A DNA stretch of 64,000 bases from Prunella strophiata (Eukaryota; Chordata; Aves; Passeriformes; Prunellidae), in assembly GCA_036583965.1 (NCBI GenBank), contig JAZBQD010000014.1:48055126-48119125 (forward strand). Reading direction: 5' to 3'. The notes below the pieces were generated by a model, which worked only from the letters and a program-made list of their open reading frames with translations, did no database searches and had not been told where the DNA came from. Made by a program: the position numbers and the translations under genes. Positions 1-21,300 of the stretch are shown here, piece by piece; the first letter of the stretch is position 1, and the number at the start of each line of letters is the position of its first letter.

Positions 1-150
1 ATTTTCATTTTCCCTTTGTGACCAAAACTTCCGTAAAGCCGAGCCACTTCCAAACTGATAAAATCAAACCTTTCTTACCAATGCAATAAAACTCTTCATT
101 TTTCAAGGAGAGGTTTGAAAGGATTATAACTGTTTCTGTTCATTTTGCAG
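1..150 (+). other. MET: 3' end of MET intron 14
   Basis: AT-rich intron sequence ending in a pyrimidine-rich tract and an AG acceptor at 149-150. The upstream MET exons (Sema, PSI and IPT domains, transmembrane segment, and the exon 14 juxtamembrane segment with the CBL-binding tyrosine) lie outside the window. Confidence 0.85.
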
Positions 151-9338
<9,188 letters not shown>

Positions 9339-9944
9339 CGGGTATATCTGAAATTAAGGAAAATCCATTCTTAGTTGTATGAACAAAAAGCAAAACATTT
9401 TGTCCACTAGTTTTTACTGCCCGGTCTTTGTGAGAACACTGTTGCACATGTTTATGTTGTTGCCCAAGTTGCACTAGTACAAGGATGCAAGATCGTATTG
9501 TTTAAGGATACAGGATTCCATAAACCATCAGTAATTCCCAAGTATTTGGAGAACGCCATCAATTTGCCAAATGGAAATGTGGTGTGCTACCATCCAGAGT
9601 TAGTTGCCACAAACTGTCATTAATGTGTGCTCAGACCCAAGGACAAATGCCATGAAAGTTGAATATGAATCAATATGTCTGGAAGGACTGTTACTGTGCA
9701 TGTACTTTAGGATAATGAGCAGTGCAGAAATGGTTTTAACACAAAAGGGCCAAGAAATGCAATGAGAATTACAAGAGTCTAAAATGTATGTCCATCCCAC
9801 ATGGGAAAAACTTTGGATTTTTGAACTAAACCAACAAGGTTTCTAAGAACCCAGTCAGCCAAGATAGCCAGCCTCATGGTGTCTTAAAAGAAAACAAAAT
9901 CAAGAAATGGTGTGCAGTAAAATCAGTATAGAAAAGTATGATTG

Positions 9945-11705
9945 AGTAAGGAGTGGGTGAGAAAGGCCAAGAGAAAACTGGAACTGAACCTGGCAAGGCA
10001 TGCAAAGAATAACAGAAAAGGCTTCTACAGGTACGTTAATCAGAAAAGTAAGGCCAAAGAAGGTGTTTCCCCTTTGTTAAACAGTGCTGGTGGACAAGGA
10101 GAAGCCTGAGGTACTTAACTCTCTTTCCTCAGTCTTCAATGGCAACATTTCTTCCCACACCTCTTGAAAGGATGGACAACAGGATGAGGACTGGGACAGC
10201 AAAGCCCCTCCCACTGTAAGTGAAGACCAGGTTCTGACCACCCAGGGAACCTGAATGTGCACAAGTCTATGGGACCTGATGAAATATATCCCAGAGTCGT
10301 GAAGGAATTGGCTGATGCAGTTGCCAAGCTGCTCTCCATGATATTCAAAAAGTCATGGCAGTCAGGGAAAGTCCCAGGTGACTGGAAAAAGGGGAAGAGT
10401 GTACCTGTCTTTAAGAAGAGAACAAAGAACAACCTTGGGAACTACCAACCTGTCAGCCTCACCTCTGTGCCTGGGAATGTCATGGAACAGATCCTCCTAG
10501 AAGGCACATGGGGGACAGGGCAGTCCTTCACCAGGATTCAAGACACCAGCACAGCTTCTCCAAGGGCAAGTCCTACCTGACCAGCCTGGTGGCCTTCTAT
10601 GATGGAGTGACTACACCAGTGGACAAGGGGAGGTGTACAGTTGTCATTTATCTGGGCTTCTGTAAAGTTTTTGCCATGGCCCCCCACAACCTCCCCTCTG
10701 AACTGGAGAGAGATGGATTTGATGGGTGAACTGTTAGATGGATAAGAAGTTGTTTGGACAGTCACATCCAGAGGGTAGTGGTGACAAGTGGTGTCCCTCA
10801 GGGGTCTGCACTGGGACCAGGTGTTTTTTAATATCTTCATTAATGACACAGACAAAGGGCGCGAGTGCACACTCGGCAAATCTGCAGATGACACCAAGCT
10901 GAGTGGTGCAGTTGACTCACCTGAAGGATGGGATGCCATCCAGAGGCACCTGGACAAGCTCAAGAAGAAAGCTGGTGGAAATGCAATGAGTTTTAACAGG
11001 AGCAAGGGCAAGGTACTGCAGCTGGGTCAGGGCAAACCCCTGTATCACCACAGGTTTGGGGATGAACAGATCCAGAGCAGCCCTGCCAAGAAGGACTTGG
11101 GGTGCATGAGAGGCTGCACATGAGCAGGCAAAGTGCCCTCCCAGCCCAGAAAGCCAATTGTATCCTGGGCTGCATCACAAGCAGTGTGGCCAGCTGGTCA
11201 AGGGAGGGGATTCTGCCCCTTCTCCAGTGTGGTGAGACCCACCTGGAGTGCTGCATCCAGCTCTGGGGCCCCATCACAGGAAGGACATCAATCATCAGCC
11301 ATGATGATTAGAGAGCTGGAGCACCTCTCCAGTGGGGAAAGGCTGGGAGAATTGTTTAGCCTGGAAGAGAGAAGGCTTTGGGATGACTTAATTGCAACCT
11401 TCCAGTACCTGAAGGGAGCCTGCAGGAAAGATGGAACAAGACTATTTACAAAAGCATGTAGTGGACAGAACAAGGGGGAATGAGTTTAAACTAAAAGACA
11501 GTAGGTTTAAATTAGATATTGGGAGAAAATTCTTTACTGTGGGGGTGGTGACGCACTGGAACAGGTTGTCCAGGGAAGTTCGTGGATGCCCCATCCCTGG
11601 AATTTTCAACATTCATCAATGTACCCACAGCAGAGGGGCTGGAACTATAGTGATCTTCAAAGTCCCTTCCAATCTGGGCCATTCTATTCATATTCTGTGT
11701 CTTAC
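9945..11705 (+). mobile_element. CR1 LINE, 5'-truncated, reverse transcriptase remnant, sense
   Basis: Non-LTR retrotransposon fragment in the same direction as MET. Its frames together show CR1 ORF2 reverse transcriptase: [64 protein letters not shown], the catalytic box as SADDTKLSG (FADD in active elements), then the C-terminal part GETHLECCIQLWGPI and [19 protein letters not shown]. At least four frame changes and internal stops make it dead. The 3' end has the CR1 hallmark of short ATTCT repeats near 11680-11700. Confidence 0.93.
10257..11123 (+). pseudogene. CR1 ORF2 reverse transcriptase, inactivated
   Basis: Coding remnant of the CR1 element. Frame 1 (10257-10580) carries the RT N-terminal motifs. 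A second frame (10508-10729) continues through [20 protein letters not shown], and a third (10788-11123) carries the catalytic box. The Phe before the Ala-Asp-Asp is Ser here. The frameshifts rule out a working product. Confidence 0.85.
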
Positions 11706-13130
11706 CAGTTCTCTGGTATAGTCAGACGGTACAAAAAACAAAGGGAAAATCATCTAGCTTAAAGCATTCCTAGTGCTTTATTCCAACATTCCAACATTGA
11801 TTTAAGTCAAACAGTCTACAGCAACAGATCTCTTGCTTGAAAAATGAAAAGCCTCTATTTCTTTCAATAAACAGTGAATCACTCTGGAATTAAAACTTGA
11901 AGGCTGCTGTTTGGTGAGTCACTTAGTGAGCAGCTGAAGCTCTGCCACCTACCCTTGGGTAGAGCTACTAACAAGGGTGAGTAAGGAGCAGAGGTGTTGC
12001 AGGCAGCCCTGACCTAAGACACCACCATAGCACTAGGCATATCAGTAACTTCTTCATACCAGCCCTGAAGAGCAGAGAAGACTGATCGAAAAGAAGAAAT
12101 GGCTTCAGGCCCTCTTTACTCTCTTCTTGGATCACACAACCCAGTGAATTATCTACTTTCAATGCTAAGTTATGACCAGAGAAACAATTTTGAAAAGAGA
12201 TAGTAAATAAAACTTCTATTCATTAGGGAAGAGTACTATAACTTTAGGGCAAACATCACATGTCATTTCTGTTCCTGTGGAATTCTGTGCATACTACTGT
12301 ATAGTTTGTTTAGAATAGGATAGAACTGGGTTTGCTGGTGTAAACACATAAAGTATTCTATTTTTATATTAAAAAAAAGTTTATTTTTAATGACATTTAC
12401 AAAGTTTGGTTAGGCCACAAAATACTGCACTGTGAACATTTCAGAAAACATATGTCAATATACATGATTCATAAACTGTAGCAACCTTAAGAAATACTGT
12501 GTAAATATTAAAAAGGAAGAGAACTGACTGTAAACACACTCCACCCTAAGTATAATATCTCCATTGCTGCAGGCCAACCATTTTAAGATCTTCAAAGAGA
12601 GGTAATGCAGATAAAGAACTGATATAAGGGAGATATATTATTCCTAGGAGACTATGTTATAACTGAAAGATTTATAATGAGGGCAGAGTGTGTAGGCAAG
12701 CTATGAGCAGATAATATTGTATTGTGTTTCATCACCACTTTCATTTCAGAAATGAACTTTCATGTCTGCTGAGAGTGATACTAATTGTAGATTGCTCAAG
12801 GACAAAAGGCTTTGCTGCAGGCAAAAAAAAATCATCTCTATGGTTGTTAAAACAGCTAAGGAAGTTTATGACACATAGATTTGGAGAAGTTACTCCAAAC
12901 TTGTACGTACATGCTTAAGGAACGCTGCAATGTGAAACAGAGGACATTTTTACTATTTATGAACTTTTGCTTAATAAAGTTAATATTGTGTCTGGGACAC
13001 CTGTAAGAATATGTGATTCTGGTAAAGATTTGATGTTAGTAAGTTCATATATCGGCAAAGAGCTGAATGGTACTTATGTTTATAGTTGTTGTCATGACTG
13101 AATAAACATGTTATTAAAATGAATTATTGT

Positions 13131-13929
13131 AATACTGTAAAGCTCCTCATGTTAGAATTACTGCTCACATTGCCTGTTAAACTGACAAGTCTGTCCATAT
13201 GTTTTTTCTGATTAACTTGGGAAGAGCAACCTGTGGAACTGTGGGAGAGAGGGGAAAAAACCTCAGAAATCTAAAAATACAGAGTGCAGCAATAAATCAA
13301 ACAAACAGTTCATTAGCCTCCTAGCCATATCAGAGAAAGATACCAAATATTTGTTGTCAACAACTATGGCATAGTTTGTTTGAATAGGAAGCCTCTTGCC
13401 TAACCACAGGCTCTAGCCATGCAGAGCCCTACAATTCTTGAGTTGGGGCAGCATTTGAAGCTTGGAGTTTTGCTATCAAAAGGAGTACCTACGTGGCCCA
13501 ATAAGGATGCCAGCACTTGTGTTTGGTATCCAAGTCCCTAATTAGCCATGATCCACAAGAAACTTCAATTACCTGAATCTGTGTCCCTCAGGGTCATCCA
13601 TCCCACATTTCATGTCTGTAAGGTGTTCTGTATCTGTGACACCTGAAGAGAAAAATCCGCAGGGCTCTCACTTCTTCTGGAGCAAGAGGAGCCAGCCCCA
13701 TCCTTCTCCCACACATTTCCTCCCAGTTACATGAGATGTCTCCCACTGAATTCACAGTTTTTCTTCTGTGAAAATTTGTATTTTAAGTGGGTAGCACACA
13801 AACACTGCAATACACATCCTGTGCCTCTCTAAGTCAGACCCTACAAGCTTATTTCTCCAGTGTCTTATCTCAGGGGAGCATTTTGTACTCAACTCACTCA
13901 AGAATATTTCAATGTACATCATCTCACTG
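13131..13929. other. Intergenic DNA downstream of MET
   Basis: No gene, RNA or clear repeat is recognised. AT-rich at first, then mixed. Confidence 0.7.
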
Positions 13930-14575
13930 ACAGCAGGCTGAACATGAGCCAATGTGTGCCCAGGTGGCCAAGAAGGCCAGTGGCATCCTGGCCTGGATCA
14001 GCAATAGTGTGGCCAACAGGACCAGGGTAGTGATTCCTTTCCTGTACTTGGCATTGGTGAGGCCACACCTTGAGTGCTGTGTCCAGTTCTGGGCCCCCCA
14101 ATTTAGGGAGGATGTTGAGAAGCTGGAGCATGTTCAGAGAAGGGCAACGAGGCTGGTGAAGGGTCTGGAACACAAGCCCTGTGAGGGGCAGCTGAGAGAG
14201 CTGGGGCTGTTTAGCCTGGAGAAGAGGAGGCTCAGGGGAGACCTTATCACTCTACAGCCACCTGAAAAGAGGCTCTAGCCAGGTGGGGTTGGCCTCTTCT
14301 CCCAGGTTGTCTCTTCTCCCAGAGACAGGACAAGAGGACACAGTCTTAAGCTGGGCCAGAGGAAGTTTAGGTTGGAAGAAGTTCTTCACAGAGAATGATT
14401 GGGTATTGGAGTGGGCTGCCCAGGAAGGTGGTGGAGTCACTGTCCCTGGAGGTGTTTTAGAAAAGACTGGATCAGGCACTCAGTGCCATGGTCTAGTTGA
14501 CAAAGTGGTGTTAGGTCATAGGTTAGACTCCATGATCTCAAAGATCTCCAACCTAGTTAATTCTGTGATTTCAAC
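13930..14575 (+). mobile_element. CR1 LINE 3' fragment, sense
   Basis: The C-terminal end of CR1 ORF2 is readable for about 100 codons (13952-14278) as [54 protein letters not shown] and [15 protein letters not shown]. The CR1 3' UTR follows, ending in 'gactccatgatctcaaagat' and a TTCTGTGATTT tail. It is less degraded than the copy in the MET UTR and is related to the fragment at about 32.2 kb by shared 3' sequence. Confidence 0.92.
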
Positions 14576-14714
14576 TGATTTAAAACAGTATTTATATGCT
14601 CTTGTCATTTCAAAATATCAGGAAAACCCAACATCAAAACACATTTTCTCCAGACACATTTACTTCCTAACAAAAAAATATATATGCTCAGTTTTACTTC
14701 CAAGTATATTTCAG

Positions 14715-14785
14715 GGAAAAGTTCAGACTTGATGATCTCCAGAGGTCCCTTGTAATCCTAAATATTCTTTTATTCTGTGAAAAAT
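14715..14785 (+). mobile_element. CR1 3' terminal scrap
   Basis: 'gacttgatgatctccagagg' followed by 'tcccttgtaatcctaaatat' and TTTTATTCTGTG is a short CR1 3' end. About 140 bp of unrelated AT-rich sequence separates it from the previous copy. Confidence 0.6.
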
Positions 14786-17700
14786 GCATTGAAAATAGTA
14801 GCTAAGAATGAAAACATTCTGCTATGTCACAAGACTGATCCATTTTTTATTCTAATTATTTATATTTAATTTACTTTCCAATAAATTTTCAGGATTTCCC
14901 TGAAAAGTCAGTAAAACATCTCCAAGGTTTTAAAATATTCTGCTATTAATACCAGGGTATTCCATCTAAACCAGCGTAACACACAGTCAAATGATGGCTC
15001 TGAACTTAAATACCAGATTTGTAACACATTCCTCTGATTACTTCTCATGATTTCTCAGGGATGCTATATATTGCATTTATGAAAGGGTCAACAGAATCAC
15101 AAGCTTCCCATGCTCAGTTTTTCATCCTAGAAATTTTGATTATACCAGGTACACACTGCAGCAGATCTGCAGCTGACTTACACTGGCAGGCTTCCCACCA
15201 CAGAAATATTAACAGTGGATGGGGCCCATGGCCAAAACATTGCATAACAGATACCCTACACAAAAGCCAAGAGACTGAAAAATAGGGAGGGATATCCTCA
15301 CCCCACAGAAATTTTCCTGTTGATTTTACAACAACTTTTCAAGTGCACTATTAACTCAACCATTGAGAGTCATTTGCCTCTATTTAGGAAGATTTTTAAT
15401 CCATTGAGAGTAACTTGCCTCTATTAAGGAAGATTTTTAATACATACACCAATATTAAAGGTTTCCAAAACAAAGGAAAATGGTACACAGTACCACTGGG
15501 TTGCTAAGGCTTAGCATATTGCTAATTTTTTGTCTCTGGTGTTAAAATCAGTCATGAAGAAGAGACCTACTGTGCCTTATGTAAATAAATTATGAGGTTG
15601 CAGTGGCAAAAACAGTACATGTGAGAAACTGCAAAAGGGCCTCAAAATAATTTTATACCTAAAGATGAAACTTACCCTTCAGAAATGTGATTTCTGGGAT
15701 TCAGCCATAAAACTATATCAGAGGAAAAGGTCATAGCAGATAAATGAAATAGAAATCATAATAGGTTTTTTACTCACTAAGCAAAACATCTATTCCTGAA
15801 AATTCCAATTCCATTCTTTTTAACAAACAGGTCGTGAACTGAGTATTCCGAGCATGAAAGAAAGACAAAGGAAATCTTAGGATTGTGCCAAACCGATTAG
15901 TAAAAACATTTACAAGAAATTGTGATCTCACAGACAGCAGGGAGAACTCAGAACAACTTCATTTGACTCAACAGACACCAGCCCAGTGGAAATCAGTCTC
16001 TCACTCCAGAACTGTGCTCTGACGCTAAACCTGAATTTTCCTTTTGCGATCCCCATCCACCTGCTGACACTACAGGTGCATTTACTTCCAGTGAGGATAC
16101 CAAAAGAGTCTTTCTGATTAAGGTTAAGCACTTGTAGCCATTCCATGACCTACTGGGGGAGAGAAGAGAAAATATTTCTGTTTTGGAAGAAAATCTGCTT
16201 CTCTGGCTGCTGTTACTATAATTTTGGTGCTTTCCTTTCAAGAGCCAACAGCCTCCTCACTACACACAATGCCTGGGGAGAGACCCTCAGCAGAAGGTAA
16301 ATCCTTGCCATATTCAGCCCAGGGAGACCCTCTGGTTTGTGTGTGCTTTTCTGTCTCAGTAGGAAGTACTTTGATGCAGCCTGGTGCTGTTTGGAGGTTC
16401 ATCACTATCTACCAAACGTTTTCTTACATGCATTACAACAGGGAAGTCATCCTTGCTCGGGCCTCTGAGGCTCTGTGCATTCCTACAAACACCATGCATT
16501 AACACTTGCCAGGTTCTAATTACCAAGCACACAGTGAGACCCTCTCTGGCACAAATGAGAGATGAATATCCTCCTTTAGGATGTGAAAAACGTTGTTGCC
16601 AAAAACTTTAGGGTGTATGACCAAACATGGATACCTCAGCTGCCAGGAGGCTGCAGCTCACTGGGGCAGTTGGCATGCTCTGCAAGTGTGACAAAACTGA
16701 GCGCAAATGCTAAAAATAGAGTTTGAAATTTAATTAGGAAGGAAAAAAAGCCCTCCAGACAACAGTGGTATAGTCTCTATCTTGTGTGGCTCAGTATAAA
16801 ATAAAGGGAGTTTAAGAAAGACAGTGGGGCTGCAGCCTGTTGGAGCTCATGGTGGGGAATTGATGGCAAACATATGGGAAGATGTGACAATACATACACC
16901 CTCGTCAGCAAGTGGAACATAACAAGGAGTGAGTCACATCCAACTCCAACTGCATGTTATCAGTTTCTTTAAGCAAACCTTCGAAGAGAAGACTGCTCCA
17001 GGAATGACACCCTATCATCATAAGTTAAAAACACTTTCATAATGTGACTTTTGCATTTTGTAGAGAAATGCAATTAAATTAATAGCTTATTCATTCATTG
17101 CCAGTTACTGGAAATGTACCTATTGAAATTACCTGGTCTATTAAATCACTAGCCATGCCTATGTGATGCATCTGCCACCTGGCCACAAGAACTGCAACAG
17201 CATTGAAACATTTCCCTCAAAGGGGAATTGGTCAATAACTGTAAAAATGCTCCAGCACTGCTGTGTCCTCCATGTAGCTTTGAGCACCAATATGTTGCAG
17301 CTATTGTCAGAATTTTCAACCAGTAGCTCTGAATCAGATGGGAAGAGGGTAAAAAATTGTCAGGCCCATGCAATTCCCATAAATTATGTCACTGAAGTGG
17401 TGAAAACAAACTCACCTCATTGAAAGGTGTAACCTGGCCTGCTGTATGAAATGCAGGTAAACAAAAGGCATCTACATCAGAACTATTTCTACTTCTTTTT
17501 ATTAAGTTTACTCAAAAATATTGGGAAAAAAATACCTGTACATCTGCAATAAGAGTGATAAAACACATTTGCTAGGAATCTTATTATTAATTTGTACCAG
17601 CAGGATTTTCTTAAGACCATTACAAAAATAGAAAGTAAATTATTTTAAAATATGTTTAAATCTATGTCATATATCTAGGAGCTTCAAAATGTATCTGCCA

Positions 17701-18297
17701 ACTCATTTGGATAATTGAAGGGAATTCTTTTCTATGGCCATTCTGGGCACCTTGAAATAGGTTTTGTGTCTTTGCCTCTAGTATCTTCACACTACCAAGA
17801 AGGTATCATCACATGGAGGTTCTGTGCACAAATACCTACCTGATATTATTCTCTGTAGATAATTCTAAATAGGTAGATAAGGTCTGGATGGTGATGAACA
17901 ATATGTTTCTATTATTACTACTGTGGTGAATAAATAATTATTGACACAGCACTTCTCTCAAGACTCCCCTTCCAAAGTCCTTATAGTACTTACCATAAAA
18001 TTTATGTACTTATATATTTTACTGCATAAAATAGTGAATGGTGTTAAAGTAGTAACTTCATTGCAGGGAAAGTAGTGTCCATGAAGGTTAATGGCCCATA
18101 CTGAAAAGCCAATAACAAATGCCTTTGCTTAATGAAATGCTGGGTCTAGACCATATTTTTCATATTGTGCTTCTGCACTAGTCTGCCAAGCAGATAGTAT
18201 AAAACAGATTCATGGCTCATTCAAAAAGGACAACATACAGGATCAACACTCTGGTATTTTCAACCTGAATTCAAATCAACAAGGTCTCATCTCAGTG
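14786..18297. other. Intergenic, no gene seen
   Basis: 3.5 kb of AT-rich sequence with scattered short open frames and no recognisable family. It contains the 41-bp tandem duplication at 15360-15441. Confidence 0.65.
15360..15441. repeat. 41-bp tandem duplication
   Basis: Two adjacent copies, 15360-15400 and 15401-15441, both beginning CCATTGAGAGT and ending GGAAGATTTTTAAT, with about three mismatches. A small recent duplication. Confidence 0.9.
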
Positions 18298-18332
<35 letters not shown>

Positions 18333-18346
18333 AAAAAAAAAAAAAA
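18298..18346. repeat. Poly-A tract
   Basis: 34 consecutive A, one C, then 14 A. It is long for a bird intergenic region, where poly-A-tailed retrocopies are rare. No convincing retrocopy was recognised immediately upstream. Confidence 0.95.
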
Positions 18347-21300
18347 CAACCCACCAAACTTCCTTTATCACTTGAATGAGAAAGAATATAGAAACTTTGT
18401 CCATCATTTCTACATTCAGCCACAATCAGGAAATTAGAGACTGCAAGAAGATCAAAGGATTTTACTGCTCAAGGTACCCAACACTGTTTTCTACAAGTTT
18501 AATGCCACTCCTCCCCACCACTGTTACTAATACCCCTAAATAGCTAGGTCAAATTTTATGAGGAGTAATTTTAAAAGCTGGAAGAGCTCTCTCTGGAAAA
18601 AAGCCATCTGTTTGAAGTGCTCAACTGCAAGATCTGAAATGCTTCCCAGCATTTTTTCACTTCCCAGATGTACTGCAAGTTCCAAATATCTGAGCATAAA
18701 GTGACAGATTTGCACAGTTGCAAGGGAACTTCTGTTCAGTAGTAAAGCAGAACTGAGCAGTAAACTGTCAGATACAGGGGATCTGAAGAAGGAGAGCTGC
18801 TGCTTTGGCTTATCTATGTTTTGCAATGCCAGTGTTGTGTTCTTCATGTATGTGAAAGGATATCACAAATGCAGACACTTAGGTTGTGCAGTGGGTTTTC
18901 TTCAGGTACAGATTGTATATATATCACATCTTCCCACAGAGCCAAGCTACACTTAAAGAACATGAGAGATATTCCTCAGCCTACAATCACTTTTAACTCA
19001 AGACAAGGGAAAACTGATAAAAAGCTGGTGAAAAAGCATCAAATCCATCCTACCTCTGTGATCAGCTAACATCAGGACACTGTTCAACATGAAGCTACTA
19101 ACCAGTAATGCAGACCACAGCATACAGCTCAAAAATCAATCCCTCTTAGGAAGACTTGTTAAGGAAATTATTAGCAAAATTATTTGTGTTTATGGAATAC
19201 TGAAAATTGTGTAAGTGTCTTCATAAAAGTTTCCTTGTTTCCTTTGATGATGCTTCTAATCAAAAACTCCTCTGATTAAACAGCTAATGAAAATTTCAGC
19301 CTGATATGATAATGCCTAGTGCCAAGGCCTGAGGAGGAAAGCTGACCAGAGAATTCACAGAAAGAACCAATTTTGGAGACAGAAGTTTTCCTTTATTATA
19401 ATGAATATTACTTCCCAGCTTGGAGAGAGTGCTTTCCCTAAATACATTTCAAAGCACCTGCACAGAAATACAGGGCTGGAAGATGTGTCAGATTATTTGG
19501 TCCAACCCATGTCACTAAGGGTGAACACAGTTAAGCTGCCTTGGCAAACATTTGTCTAAAGTTTTCTTTAAAAAACCCACTTGTACAAGTTACAAGGATT
19601 TCAAGGTTTCATTACTTGTACAGTGCAAAAAGTTCTCCTGGATTTCTTTTCTAAATCCTTCTCACTCAGTATGAGACCCATATCCTTCTTTGTGCCCTAA
19701 CGCTGGCTACATAGCCAACAAACGACTGTCAGGTTATCTGTAGAAGAAAAATTAAGCAAAGATGCCCCATCTCAATCTCTTTTTTTTTTCTCTCAGATTA
19801 AAAAGATCTTTTCGTCCCTAAGTCCCTTTATTTTCTTAACATATTAAGTTTCTTCTTGCTGGTTCTTCCTAGTCTATCTTTATTTCTTTCCCTCTAAAGT
19901 GTAGTGCCAAAGATAAACTTGGTACTCTCAAAATGTACCACTTTATAGAGTGATTAGGTCAGCAGCTGTGTTGCTCATGGCAAAACTAAGTCACCAATAA
20001 TATAACCCAAGTTGCCTGGACAAACAACATAATACAGCACATTACGTGCTTAGAGATTTTTTCCACAAACAGATTGAGAAATGTGGCTCTAGGTGTGAAC
20101 AAGGCAAATAAGTAACTTGCCTGAGGATCTTTCTGGTCATACAAGTTAGATGGGTCTGCAATACCCTGAGTCCTCTTTTTTATAAGTCTATATCCTACTT
20201 TTGTCTTAAGATGATGTCCCTCCCCTAACTCATTCTTTTGTGATTACCTTAGTTGAACCACTGCACTCAGAAAAGCTGCCTCAAGAGGACAACTTTTAAC
20301 CAAGGAGCTACAGCAAAGCCAGGAGCAGGAGCTCAAGTTAGTTGGAACCCTAATCCTTCATACCTTAGCCTGCATTAAAAGAATATTACATTCATTTTAC
20401 ATAATACATATTTCTAAATACATATGTATTTAGTGGTTTCACACTTCCTTTGTCTCTATTTTAACTAACTTGGATCCATTAACTTTGAATTACTTGCATA
20501 ATCCAGCCAGGCAATACCAACGACTGAGAGACCTCTGGCTTCTAAAAAGGGAGCTGTACGAAAAGGAACTTCTTGAGCACTTATTCATAGATGTGTCAGG
20601 CAGAAAACAGGCCAGATTCAGGAAGCAGAGCAAAGCTAAGAGTACAATAGAGACATTGTTCATGGTGTAATAGGGAGTTATGATATTTGGAAAGATGGAA
20701 ACATTAGACTTGGGTAGGTGAGGGAGGGGATGCACTGAGGCTCCACATTTGCAGTGTCATACCAACCCTCCTGCCACTCTCTCCCTCATGTCAAACCTGA
20801 TGCATGGGAAAAAGCCCAGCAGCCCTGGGAGGTGTCTCCTTCTAACAATTGCTCTCTGAGGCCACTGACCCTGAGAGAGAGCTCTGTGAGACTGCAGCCA
20901 GTGGGCAAGGGATGAAGTTCTCTCAAACTCCTGAGAGAAGCTGATTCTTCAGCAGTGCTTACACACACACTGGTGTATTGGCATATTCTGTACAAAGACT
21001 GGCACAGCAGTTCAAACTCACAGGCAAGCACATTGAACATCAGCTCCCTCTACTGTAAACACATTGGGATATGTTCTCCTGCCAGCCCCACAGCTCCCCA
21101 AAATGCTCAGATTTGACAAAAGTACTACTTTGAAGCACTAAGATCACTGGAAAAATGGATCCATGTAGAACCGGCAGACAGGAAGACAGCATAGATTTTT
21201 CTTTTCAGTTCTTGTGGTTATGATAATTGAGTTTTCAGTCTTCTTGTATGCTGCATATATCCATCTCTAGTTTGTCTCAAAACTAGAATAAATTTCATGA

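Larger units (their letters stand above)
9339..13130 (+). other. MET: Probable MET 3' UTR (end uncertain)
   Basis: Non-coding sequence after the MET stop. No AATAAA was seen in the first 600 bp. The candidates are AATAAA at 11866-11871, 12973-12978 and 13101-13106, so the UTR probably runs through the CR1 insertion at about 9945-11705. The end is inferred and not proven. Confidence 0.45.

Noticed and set aside
10538..11011. 157-codon minus-strand frame
   Set aside because: It is the shadow of the CR1 reverse transcriptase remnant on the plus strand.
13952..14278. 108-codon frame as a host gene
   Set aside because: It reads as the CR1 ORF2 C-terminus ([18 protein letters not shown]), so it is part of a retrotransposon.
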